Assembly: GCA_016875995.1 (NCBI GenBank)
Contig: VGOG01000013.1
Location: forward strand, 1-33,194
Source: Chloroflexota bacterium
GTDB taxonomy: Bacteria > Chloroflexota > Anaerolineae > VGOG01
Direction of reading: 5' to 3'
DNA length: 33,194 nucleotides
The translations under genes and the position numbers were made by a program. Shown here piece by piece: positions 15,666-22,990 of this stretch; within the stretch, counting starts at the first letter, position 1, and each line of letters begins with the position of its first letter. The notes below the pieces were generated by a model, which had not been told where the DNA came from, did no database searches, and was given only the letters and a program-made list of their open reading frames with translations.

Positions 15666-16579
15666 TTCACCAACCTTCTACTGCCGGCCAGGCCGAAGTA
15701 ATCCCGGATGAGCCAGCAGGTGCGTTCATACACCGCATCCTGGGCAGCAATTACATTGCCCGATTCCCTCAGGGCCGACTCGTAGGCCTGTCGGATCTCG
15801 GTGCCGATGTTCACCTTGGCGATACCCTTCTTGATGGCCGCAAGCAAATGCTCCCGTTTCACCCCGGAGCCGCCATGCAGGACCAGCGGTGTGCACGTCG
15901 CTTCACGAAGCCTGTCAAGGTGATCGAGGTTGAGCCTGGCCTCGACCTTCTTCTTATCTTTCAACACGCCGGAAACCGCCCCATGGATGTTCCCTATGGC
16001 CACCGAGAGCCAATCACAACCGCTTTCCCGCACAAATCGTTCCGCCTCTTGGATGTCGGTGAAGCCCAGGCCAGACTCAAAGAGGTCCTCATAAGGGGGG
16101 AGAGGCCCTGCTTCGTGTCCCAGCACCGCGCCCAGCTCGGCCTCGCAGGGTAGGCCCGCCTGGTGAGCCATCTCTACCACCTGCCGCGTGGCCTTGATGT
16201 TTTCCTCCAGGTCGAGGCGTGAGCCATCCACCATGACGGAGTGGTAGCCCAGCTCAATCGCCTCGCGGATGATGGCGAGGAAATCCACCCGTTGGTTGTC
16301 CTCGTCAATCACCGGCACGTGGTCCAGGTGAATCCGAACGTAATCGGGCTCGTTCCACTTCACGAATTCTGCCATGACGGCGGCCGGGCTTTGGGCCTCG
16401 AACTTGATCCACTCCAGCCGCGCCACTTCGATCAGGGCGAAGCAATCCTGATCCACCACCGCCCGGATCAGCGGTTCGACCATGGGGAGGTATGGTACGT
16501 TAAAGGCCGGGATCATCAGGCCCGCCCTTTGGGCGTTGTTGACGATGTCAGCGGTAGTTTGCAATTGAACGGTTTTCAT
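15662..16579 (-). CDS. Class II ketose-bisphosphate-type aldolase (FbaA/KbaY/GatY family)
   Basis: A 305-residue zinc aldolase starting MKTVQLQTTADIVNNAQRAG. The longer frame to 16819 only reads through the upstream gene in another frame. The catalytic aspartate and first zinc histidine are D86-H87 in IHLDHV. Further zinc histidines are H199 in GNIHG and H235 in LHGGSG, and NIGT near 257-260 binds phosphate. It should cleave a phosphorylated ketose to DHAP plus an aldehyde. The gap to the upstream aldo/keto reductase is two bases, and it overlaps the kinase by four. Substrate specificity (fructose, tagatose or a deoxyketose phosphate) is unresolved. Confidence 0.9.
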   Translation of the reverse strand: MKTVQLQTTADIVNNAQRAGLMIPAFNVPYLPMVEPLIRAVVDQDCFALIEVARLEWIKFEAQSPAAVMAEFVKWNEPDYVRIHLDHVPVIDEDNQRVDFLAIIREAIELGYHSVMVDGSRLDLEENIKATRQVVEMAHQAGLPCEAELGAVLGHEAGPLPPYEDLFESGLGFTDIQEAERFVRESGCDWLSVAIGNIHGAVSGVLKDKKKVEARLNLDHLDRLREATCTPLVLHGGSGVKREHLLAAIKKGIAKVNIGTEIRQAYESALRESGNVIAAQDAVYERTCWLIRDYFGLAGSRRLVK

Positions 16580-16581
16580 TG

Positions 16582-17436
16582 TCAATCGAAAATCGTTTCG
16601 TACTGGTCTGCCGTCGCGATCAACGTCTCCTGCTGGGCGGCACTCAGGGGCGTGAAGCGTTCGCACGCCTCCAGGGAGAGCGGCAGGAGGGTGACGTCGC
16701 CGACCGTGCACAGTCCCGTCACGTCCTGCGACAGAGCAAAGTTGACCGCCTGTTGGATGTGAGCGGCGTCGTCGAAGGGTTCGTACCAGGTGTTGTATCT
16801 CTTGGGCCGGTCCCCCCACGGCTGCTTGGCGATAGCCTTGATAACCATCACGCCCACATCACGGGCGCGGCACTGGCGCAGCAGCTCGTCAGCGTTACGC
16901 CGGTAGACGGGGTTGGCATACTCCACGAAGTTGAGGGGAAAGAGCACGGAGTCGAAGTCGAAGCGACGCAGCGCCTCCAAGAAGACCGCTGGCGCGTCCA
17001 CTCCGTGGCCGGTGATGCCGACGAATCGGGTCAGCCCCTCCTCCCGCGCATCGAGAATCGCCTCCAGTGCGCCACCCGGCCCGGTCGCCTGATCCAACTC
17101 CCCTATGCTGGTGACGGCGTGGATCTGGTACAGGTCGAAGGCGTCCACTTGCAGGCGCTCCAGGGAACGACGCAGCTCAGCCGCCGCACTCTCCCTCGTC
17201 CGCTCCATGGTCTTGCACCCCAGGAAGAAGCGATCCCGCTCTCGCGCCAGCCAGGGCCCCAGTCGCTCCTCGGCCTGGCCGTAGGAGGGGGCCACGTCAA
17301 TGTGGTTGACCCCGGCGGAGATCACCTGCTCCATGGCCGCGTCGGCCTCGGCCTGGGCGATCTCCCAGAAGGCGGCCGATCCGAAGATGGCCACAGTACT
17401 CATGTGTCCAGTTCGTCCGAAACGGCGTTTTTCCAT
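16582..17436 (-). CDS. Aldo/keto reductase
   Basis: A 284-residue NADPH-dependent oxidoreductase with the family opening MEKRRFGRTG. The full catalytic tetrad is visible: D47 and Y52 in HIDVAPSYG, K75 in LGCKTM, H106 in LYQIHAV. The ATG at 17436 follows AAGGAG; the longer frame to 17493 was rejected. It lies between GH42-2 (16 bases) and the aldolase (2 bases), so it could reduce the aldehyde released by the aldolase, for example a lactaldehyde, or act on the free sugar. The exact substrate is inferred from context only. Confidence 0.9.
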   Translation of the reverse strand: MEKRRFGRTGHMSTVAIFGSAAFWEIAQAEADAAMEQVISAGVNHIDVAPSYGQAEERLGPWLARERDRFFLGCKTMERTRESAAAELRRSLERLQVDAFDLYQIHAVTSIGELDQATGPGGALEAILDAREEGLTRFVGITGHGVDAPAVFLEALRRFDFDSVLFPLNFVEYANPVYRRNADELLRQCRARDVGVMVIKAIAKQPWGDRPKRYNTWYEPFDDAAHIQQAVNFALSQDVTGLCTVGDVTLLPLSLEACERFTPLSAAQQETLIATADQYETIFD

Positions 17437-17452
17437 GTTGCTCCTTTCGTCG

Positions 17453-19489
17453 TCAGGCCAGCCGGGTGAGAACAGCGACGCCGTAGGGGGCAAGCCTCAA
17501 CTCCTCCCCCACCGATTGCCCGCTCAGATGCTCACGCGCCGGCCAGGGCAGCCGCATTAGTTGCTCCGCCCGCTCGTGGTTGATGGCGATGAAAACCTCC
17601 TCACCCGCTGCGGTCACCCGCCTACGGGCCTCCACCCCAACCGGCGTTTCCATCACCGGCTGCACGCCGGCGGCCGAGGTAATGCGGTCCAGTAGCGATT
17701 GCTGCGAGACCTCATCGAGATACGCACCGACGAAAACCACGCGCCCCTGGCCGTGCGGATGCACCGTGACGGCAGGGTGACCATTGAGCCAACCATTGGA
17801 CTCGCCGTACCTGGCAATAACCTGGGTGCCAGTTTCATCCAGCACCCTGAGCCGCTCCGCCCAGAGACGGGATGTGCCGGTGAACCACTCGCCCGCAACC
17901 GGCACAGGGTCCAACAGTGCGTAGTACTCGACGATTTCGACGCCGGCCAGGTCAACCAGCGGCCCGGGCTGCCGCGAGGGCAGGAGGGCGTTGTAGTCAT
18001 CCTTCATCCCGCAGCGGATGGTCAGCACCAGATGTCCGCCACGGGCCACAAAATCCCTCAGCCGGGCAGCCCGACTCTCGTTCAACATCAGTAAGGCTGG
18101 GGCAATCACCAACTTGTAGTTGTCAAGCGGCGTGTCGGCGGAGATGACATCGGCGGCGATGTTTCGCGCTGCTAACGGGCGGTAGTAGTGGTTGAAGTGC
18201 GCTACGTAGTCGAAGTCGCGATGATGACGCTGCCACTGAATCGCCCAGCGGCTGTCGTAGGAGTTAAGAAGAGCCACCTCTGAGACAACCGCGGAATTGG
18301 CCAGTAGAGAGGAAACCGCAGCGAAGTCCCGGCCCAGTTGTTGGGCTTCCTCGTAGAATGGCCGGGGCTGGCCCGACGGGTCTACCAGCGTGCCGTGGTA
18401 TTGCTCCTGCCCGCCCAGGGCTGAACGCCACTGCCAGTACAGCACCGCATCCGCGCCGTGGGCTACCGCCTGCCAGGCCATGGCCCGCGCCTCACCTTTG
18501 TTGAGCATGTTGTTGATGGCCGACCAGTTTACGCTGCCCGGCTGGGTCTCCATCAGCCAGAAGTTGCGGCGCTTGAAGCCGCGCGTGAGGTCGTGGGCTG
18601 CACCGGAGCTCAGATAATCGTGATGGCCCGTGCCCACGTACCAGTCCCACGAGGCCAGGTCGAGGTCTTCGGTCAGCGCGTAATGGTCAAAGCCGTCGAA
18701 CCAGCCCATGAAGTTGTGCGTGACCCACACACCCCCCCCTGCCCCCCCCACAAGGAGGAGGGGACGCAGGTGCGGTCGCAAGACATCAAGCTGAAGCCGC
18801 TGGAACTGGCGATAGCTTTCGGTGACGAAGCGCTTGAACTCCAGCATTAGTCCGGGGTTGTGCAGGCCGATGGGGATGGGGATCTGCTCCCAGGCGGAGT
18901 AGGTCTGGCTCCAGTAGCGGGTGGTCCAGTGGGCGTTGAGGGCATCCAGCGAGCCAAACTTCTCAGCCAGGTAACGCTGGAAGAGGCTCCGGCAGCGGTC
19001 GCAATAGCAAACGCGGTTATACTCGTTGTCCAGTTGCCAGCCGATGACGTGCGGGTTCGAGCCAAACCGTTCCACCATCGCGCCGACGATACGGCGGGTT
19101 GCGGCGTGAAACTGCGGCGAATTGACGCAATAGTGGCAGCGGTTGCCGAATTGGACGTGGCGTCCGCTTTCATCAACAGCCAGCAAGTCTGGGTGCTGCT
19201 CGACCAGCCAGGCGGGCGGCGCAGCGGTGGGGGTTCCGAGAACGGTGGCTATACTGGCGGAAGCCAGGGCCGAGATGGCGCGATCAAGCCAGTCAAGGTG
19301 GAAGTCGCCCTCCGCCGGTTCGAGGGTGGACCAGGCAAACTCCGCCAGGCGGGCCACGGTCAGCCCGGCCTCGCGCATCAGGCGGATGTCTTCCGGCCAG
19401 CGTTCCTCCGGCCAGTGCTCAGGGTAGTATGCCGCGCCGAGGTGAAGACAGGTCACAGGTCGCAGGTCACAGGTCGCTGATTCCCTCAT
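17453..19489 (-). CDS. GH42 beta-galactosidase 2 with a repeat-encoded insert
   Basis: A 678-residue paralogue of the GH42 at 12109-14121. The core starts at LGAAYYPEHWPEERWPED. Acid/base E156 lies in WQLDNEYN, nucleophile E314 in FWLMETQPGS, and zinc cysteines are C121, C161, C163, C166. Two oddities are visible. The first ~16 residues are translated from a heptad repeat that spans the junction with the isomerase gene, and the ATG itself lies in that repeat; a GTG at residue 12 is an alternative start. Residues about 240-254, LRPLLLVGGAGGGVW, come from a G/C-run palindrome (18731-18770) inserted just before VTHNF, where GH42-1 has only LREKCPEHF. The catalytic residues are intact, so activity is likely. 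Confidence 0.92.
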   Translation of the reverse strand: MRESATCDLRPVTCLHLGAAYYPEHWPEERWPEDIRLMREAGLTVARLAEFAWSTLEPAEGDFHLDWLDRAISALASASIATVLGTPTAAPPAWLVEQHPDLLAVDESGRHVQFGNRCHYCVNSPQFHAATRRIVGAMVERFGSNPHVIGWQLDNEYNRVCYCDRCRSLFQRYLAEKFGSLDALNAHWTTRYWSQTYSAWEQIPIPIGLHNPGLMLEFKRFVTESYRQFQRLQLDVLRPHLRPLLLVGGAGGGVWVTHNFMGWFDGFDHYALTEDLDLASWDWYVGTGHHDYLSSGAAHDLTRGFKRRNFWLMETQPGSVNWSAINNMLNKGEARAMAWQAVAHGADAVLYWQWRSALGGQEQYHGTLVDPSGQPRPFYEEAQQLGRDFAAVSSLLANSAVVSEVALLNSYDSRWAIQWQRHHRDFDYVAHFNHYYRPLAARNIAADVISADTPLDNYKLVIAPALLMLNESRAARLRDFVARGGHLVLTIRCGMKDDYNALLPSRQPGPLVDLAGVEIVEYYALLDPVPVAGEWFTGTSRLWAERLRVLDETGTQVIARYGESNGWLNGHPAVTVHPHGQGRVVFVGAYLDEVSQQSLLDRITSAAGVQPVMETPVGVEARRRVTAAGEEVFIAINHERAEQLMRLPWPAREHLSGQSVGEELRLAPYGVAVLTRLA
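18731..18770. repeat. G/C-run palindromic element inside GH42-2, in frame
   Basis: The coding strand reads CCCCTCCTCC, a short loop, then two G8 runs separated by CA. It matches the right half of the elements at 27201-27250 and 30559-30657. It encodes the Leu/Val/Gly-rich insert at residues about 240-254 that the other GH42 of this window lacks. Confidence 0.7.
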
Positions 19490-19531
19490 TCCCTTATTCC
19501 CCTGAGACCTGAGACTTGAGACCTCAGACCT
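19448..19531. repeat. Heptad/octad array spanning the isomerase/GH42-2 junction
   Basis: Four RCAGGTC heptads (19448-19475), three CTNATTCC octads (19477-19500), then heptads GAGACCT, GAGACTT, GAGACCT and CAGACCT (19504-19531), which are near inverse complements of the first set. The isomerase stop (19524-19526) and the GH42-2 start (19487-19489) both lie inside the array, so the repeat supplies codons to both genes. Confidence 0.87.
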
Positions 19532-20957
19532 GATGATGGTACACCTCCCAACCCATGTACTTGCCCAGCGCCTCGCTCACGGCGGTGGCGGTCTGCGAGG
19601 GATTGATGGCCACGTGGTGCTCGAAGCCATTTTCGCAGATATGGCGCAGCAATCCTTGGAAGTCTGGAATGTGCACCACCCCGTGGCCGCCGAAGGTCTG
19701 CAGCGGGTCGTCGGTCAGCTCGCCCTCGCCCACGTAGGCGCGGATGACGCCCCACGAATCATCGGTGGACACCCGGCAGTAGGTGAACGAGCCACTCCGG
19801 GCGCGGCCTACTACTGTGCCGTAGGTGTTCTCCTGGCCCACTGTGCCGGCGATGATGTCCTGATAGGACATTTTCGCCTCCTCGAAGAAGTCCTTGGGCC
19901 AGTTGCTGCAGTGGAAGATGACCCCTTTGTCAGGATCGTCACCGTAGTTGTTGTTCCAGTCCACCAATGCACTGGGCCTGCCGGAGGCCAGGGCCATGGC
20001 ATACATGCCCACGGCGCCGGTGACGTCCGTCTCGCAGGCGCTGGGCATGAGGGTGTTGCTCATCATGCTCATCACCGCGCAGGGCACGATGCCGAAGAAC
20101 TCCTCCATGGAGGTCCAGCACTGAATCGCTGTGGCTACCAGACGGTTCTCGTCCATCCAGCGCTGGGTTACCAGGGCGAACCTGGCCATTTTGTTCAGGG
20201 CCTCGGCGGGGATGCCTTTGGTGGGCACGTAGGCCCTGATCTCGTCCAGTTTGCGGCGCACCTCTGGGTCGTCGTCGCTCAGACGATTGATGCGGCCAAA
20301 GGCTTCCGACAGGTCCAAGACCTCCACGCTGATGCCGGCCTCCTCCAGCAGCTTCTCGCTGTAGCGCACGGTGTTAAAGGCCGCCGGTCGGGCCCCTAGT
20401 GCCCCAATGCGAGCTCCTCGCAGGCCGCGCACCACCCGGCAGGTGCCGGCAAACTGGCGCAGGTCCTGGCGGAAGTCCTCGGAATCCGGGGCGACGGTAT
20501 GCAGCCTGGTCAGGCTGAAGGCAATGCCGTACTGCACCAGGTTGTTGCAGACCGACATCTTGCCGCAGAAGCTGTCTCTCCGATCCGCCAGGGTCATCTT
20601 GTCTGCGTCGTCGGGGAAGGCGTGAATCAGCACCGGCACGTTGAGGTCAGCCCAGCGCAGGGTGTTGGCCACCGCGCGCTCGTCGCCAAAGTTAGGCAGG
20701 GTGACCAGCACGCCATCAATCTCCTCGCGGTGCCGCTTGAACAGGGCAGCGCATTGCTCAGCATCCTGCAGCGTCTCCACCGAGCCGAACCTTGTACTGA
20801 GCGTAGCCGAAGTATCGGTGTCCGCGGGGCTTAAAGTTAATGCTGTGATCCCTTCTTCTTCCAGCACCCGCAAGACCTCTGCTCGACCGCTCTCGCAGAG
20901 GTGGTCGGGGAAGAAGCCGCGGTTGCCGACGATAAGACCCAACGTTGTCTTCTGCAT
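19524..20957 (-). CDS. L-fucose/L-arabinose isomerase-like protein (COG2407 type)
   Basis: A 477-residue protein of the FucI/AraA-like superfamily, expected to interconvert an aldose and a ketose with a divalent metal. Motifs: LIVGNRGFFP at 8-17, VLVTLPNFGDE at 83-93, WTSMEEFFGIVPC at 281-293 (E285 a probable metal or catalytic residue), ACETDVTGAVGMYAM at 307-321 and GGHGVVHIPDFQGLLRH near the C-terminus. Residues about 48-56, DTSATLSTR, are encoded by a dispersed palindrome inserted between DT and FGSVET, where family members normally run on directly. The ATG follows AAAGGAG. It is first in the catabolic run, behind its own putative promoter, and likely feeds the kinase and aldolase. The sugar is uncertain. 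Confidence 0.88.
   Translation of the reverse strand: MQKTTLGLIVGNRGFFPDHLCESGRAEVLRVLEEEGITALTLSPADTDTSATLSTRFGSVETLQDAEQCAALFKRHREEIDGVLVTLPNFGDERAVANTLRWADLNVPVLIHAFPDDADKMTLADRRDSFCGKMSVCNNLVQYGIAFSLTRLHTVAPDSEDFRQDLRQFAGTCRVVRGLRGARIGALGARPAAFNTVRYSEKLLEEAGISVEVLDLSEAFGRINRLSDDDPEVRRKLDEIRAYVPTKGIPAEALNKMARFALVTQRWMDENRLVATAIQCWTSMEEFFGIVPCAVMSMMSNTLMPSACETDVTGAVGMYAMALASGRPSALVDWNNNYGDDPDKGVIFHCSNWPKDFFEEAKMSYQDIIAGTVGQENTYGTVVGRARSGSFTYCRVSTDDSWGVIRAYVGEGELTDDPLQTFGGHGVVHIPDFQGLLRHICENGFEHHVAINPSQTATAVSEALGKYMGWEVYHHQV
20791..20816. repeat. Dispersed palindrome (CTTGTACTGAGC type) inside the isomerase gene
   Basis: CTTGTACTGAGC followed by GTAGCCGAAGTATC. Related copies are CTTGTCCTGAGC plus GAAGCCGAAGGA at 31022-31045, and a variant inside 30559-30657. 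It is in frame and codes for residues about 48-56 of the isomerase. Confidence 0.75.
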
Positions 20958-21053
20958 GTTGCTCTCCTTTCAATTTGCTATGATTTGGCTCTCCCACCCC
21001 GCCCTGGTTGACAGATGGATGTCCCTACCCAGGAGTGGTCACAGCCGGGGGAT

Positions 21054-21082
21054 AGTATAGCACATAACGCCCTTCCAGGCAA
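21054..21082 (-). promoter_or_regulatory. Putative sigma70 promoter of the catabolic run
   Basis: Read on the minus strand: -35 TTGCCT (21082-21077), a 17-base spacer, -10 TATACT (21059-21054). Three of six and five of six consensus bases match. It lies about 100 bases before the isomerase ATG in the 162-bp gap after the MalG-type permease. No LacI-type palindrome is seen beside it. Confidence 0.5.
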
Positions 21083-21119
21083 CGTGTGGCGTTTGACCTT
21101 GGGCCTCACCGCGTAGGGA

Positions 21120-21998
21120 CTACTCCTTGATCGCCCCCGCGGTGATGCCTTCGGTGAAGCGTCGCTGGAAGATGAGGAAGATAATCAGCAGGGGCACCAC
21201 GCTGACCACGGCCACGCCCATCAACTCTCGATACGGGGAGTAACCTGGGGGACCCGACATCTGCATCATGAACAGGGGCAAAGTGAATTTCTCGCTTGAC
21301 CTCAGATAGATCAGGGGCCCCAGGTAGTTGTTCCAGGCCCCCATGAAGAAGATGAGTCCCAGGCTGGTCAGGCCGGGCGCGCAGATGGGTAAAATGATTC
21401 GGCAGAAGATGCCGAACTCGCCGCAGCCGTCTATGCGGGCTGCGTCTATCAGCTCGTCGGAAATCGTACCGATGTACTGACGCATAAAGAAGATGCCAAA
21501 AGCGTTGGCTGCGCCGGGTACGATGAGGGGCCAGAAAGTGTCCAGCCATCTCAACTTGAGCATGATGACGTAAGTGGGCAGCATGGTCACCGCCCCAGGA
21601 ATGATCATCGTAGCCAGAAGGAAAGCAAAGAGTGGATTGCGTCCCGGGAAGCGGTACTTGGCGAAGCCATAGCCGCCCAAAGAGCAGAAGAAAAGCGAAA
21701 CGACGCTGAACGAGAAGGCAACGAAGAAGGTATTCCGTAGGGATTTGAGAACGCCATACTCTATGATATAGCGATAGCCATCCAGGCTCATGTTGCGCGA
21801 GATGAGCCTGGGCGGGATACCGAATATCTCGCCCTGGGGCATGAAAGAGGTACGCAGCATCCAAATGAACGGCAACATCATAAAGATGGCGATGAAAGTC
21901 AATAGCCCGTACAGGATGACTTTGACCCCTAGAGATCTTACCCGCTTCAGCAAGATTGTCATTCCTTCCCCCTTTTCCCGCGAAAGTGAGGTGATCAT
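21120..21998 (-). CDS. Carbohydrate ABC transporter permease, MalG type
   Basis: An inner-membrane permease of 292 residues (280 if started at the second ATG, 21962, which follows GGGGGAAGGA). Six hydrophobic segments are visible. The first is VILYGLLTFIAIFMMLPFIWML, and RTSFMPQGEIFG follows it. The ATPase-coupling EAA-type loop reads DELIDAARIDGCGEFGIFCRIILP near residues 175-200. It forms the channel with the MalF-type gene at 22002-22919, whose stop is 3 bases upstream. No dedicated ATPase gene is present in this cassette, so it probably uses a shared MsmK/UgpC-like ATPase encoded elsewhere, as is common for this class. Confidence 0.92.
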   Translation of the reverse strand: MITSLSREKGEGMTILLKRVRSLGVKVILYGLLTFIAIFMMLPFIWMLRTSFMPQGEIFGIPPRLISRNMSLDGYRYIIEYGVLKSLRNTFFVAFSFSVVSLFFCSLGGYGFAKYRFPGRNPLFAFLLATMIIPGAVTMLPTYVIMLKLRWLDTFWPLIVPGAANAFGIFFMRQYIGTISDELIDAARIDGCGEFGIFCRIILPICAPGLTSLGLIFFMGAWNNYLGPLIYLRSSEKFTLPLFMMQMSGPPGYSPYRELMGVAVVSVVPLLIIFLIFQRRFTEGITAGAIKE

Positions 21999-22001
21999 AC
22001 C

Positions 22002-22919
22002 TCATTCCTCGCGACCGAAATACCTGAACTGCAAGAGGGTGAGCACGAAGATCAGCGCGAAATAGGTGTAGGCCTGGGCTGAGGCTCGGCCGAACCGATA
22101 GTTGTTGAACGCCTCACCGTAGATTTGGACGAGGGTGGTGAGGGTGGCCCTCATCGGCCCGCCGCCGGTGAGAGCCATGACTTCGTTGAACAGACCGAAA
22201 CTGCCCATGGTGGAAAGGATCACCGAGAAGAGGATCACGGGGCGTAAAAGCGGGATGGTGATGTGAAAGAAAGCCTGAACGGAACTGGCCCCGTCAATGA
22301 GAGCCGCTTCCGTCAACTCGCGGGGGATGGTCTGCAGCCCGGCCAGCATAATCACCATGTTGTACCCCAGCCAGCCCCAGACGATGAGCAGGCAGAGGGA
22401 AACCCGCGCCCACCAGATGTTCTCCAGCCAGGGGACGCCGGGCAAGCCCACCATGTTCAGGAAGGCGTTGAACAGTCCGCCCTTCTGTTGCAGCATGAGG
22501 CCGAAGGTGAATCCCGCCGCGATCATGGAGGTGACGTAAGGGGCGAAGATCATGGTGCGGTAGGCCTGGAAGAAACGGACCAGCCTGGAGTTCAGAATCA
22601 CCGCCAGGACGAGGGCCAGGAAGGTCATAATGGGAACGTACATAAAGAACAGGATAATGCCGTTTTCAATGGACTGCCAGAAGGCTTTACCTCCCACGCC
22701 GAAGAGGTAGGTGTAGTTCTTCAGGCCGACGAATTCCATAGGCCCCAGCCCCTTCCATTTGTGGAAACTGAGATAGATGGAGAAAAGGACCGGCAAAAAG
22801 CCAAAGATGAGAAACGAGACGTAAAAAGGGGATATGAAAATGTATGCCCAGCGGTTCTTGACGATTTCGTGCCAGAGCCCTCTTCTGGTGGAAGGGCTAT
22901 CTGTCGCTGCTCGTGCCAT
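22002..22919 (-). CDS. Carbohydrate ABC transporter permease, MalF/UgpA type
   Basis: A 305-residue permease with a cytoplasmic N-terminus, then YIFISPFYVSFLIFGFLPVLFSIYLSF as first membrane segment and five more. The coupling loop is RELTEAALIDGASSVQAFFHITIPLLRPV, around residues 200-228. GAGGAGGT lies five bases before the ATG. It pairs with the MalG-type gene downstream and the binding protein upstream. A 15-bp stem-loop separates it from the binding-protein gene, a common place for a hairpin that keeps binding-protein message more abundant than permease message. Confidence 0.93.
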   Translation of the reverse strand: MARAATDSPSTRRGLWHEIVKNRWAYIFISPFYVSFLIFGFLPVLFSIYLSFHKWKGLGPMEFVGLKNYTYLFGVGGKAFWQSIENGIILFFMYVPIMTFLALVLAVILNSRLVRFFQAYRTMIFAPYVTSMIAAGFTFGLMLQQKGGLFNAFLNMVGLPGVPWLENIWWARVSLCLLIVWGWLGYNMVIMLAGLQTIPRELTEAALIDGASSVQAFFHITIPLLRPVILFSVILSTMGSFGLFNEVMALTGGGPMRATLTTLVQIYGEAFNNYRFGRASAQAYTYFALIFVLTLLQFRYFGREE

Positions 22920-22943
22920 CGCTTACCTCCTCGCCAGATGATA

Positions 22944-22976
22944 AGGTGAGGAGAGCCATGTTGGCTCTCCTCACCT
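22944..22976 (-). promoter_or_regulatory. Intercistronic stem-loop between binding protein 2 and permease
   Basis: Perfect 15-bp arms, AGGTGAGGAGAGCCA and TGGCTCTCCTCACCT, with a 3-base loop. There is no T-run on the minus strand side (TTATCATC follows), so it is more likely a processing and stability element or partial attenuator than a full terminator. Confidence 0.75.
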
Positions 22977-22990
22977 GTTGGGCTGGGTCA

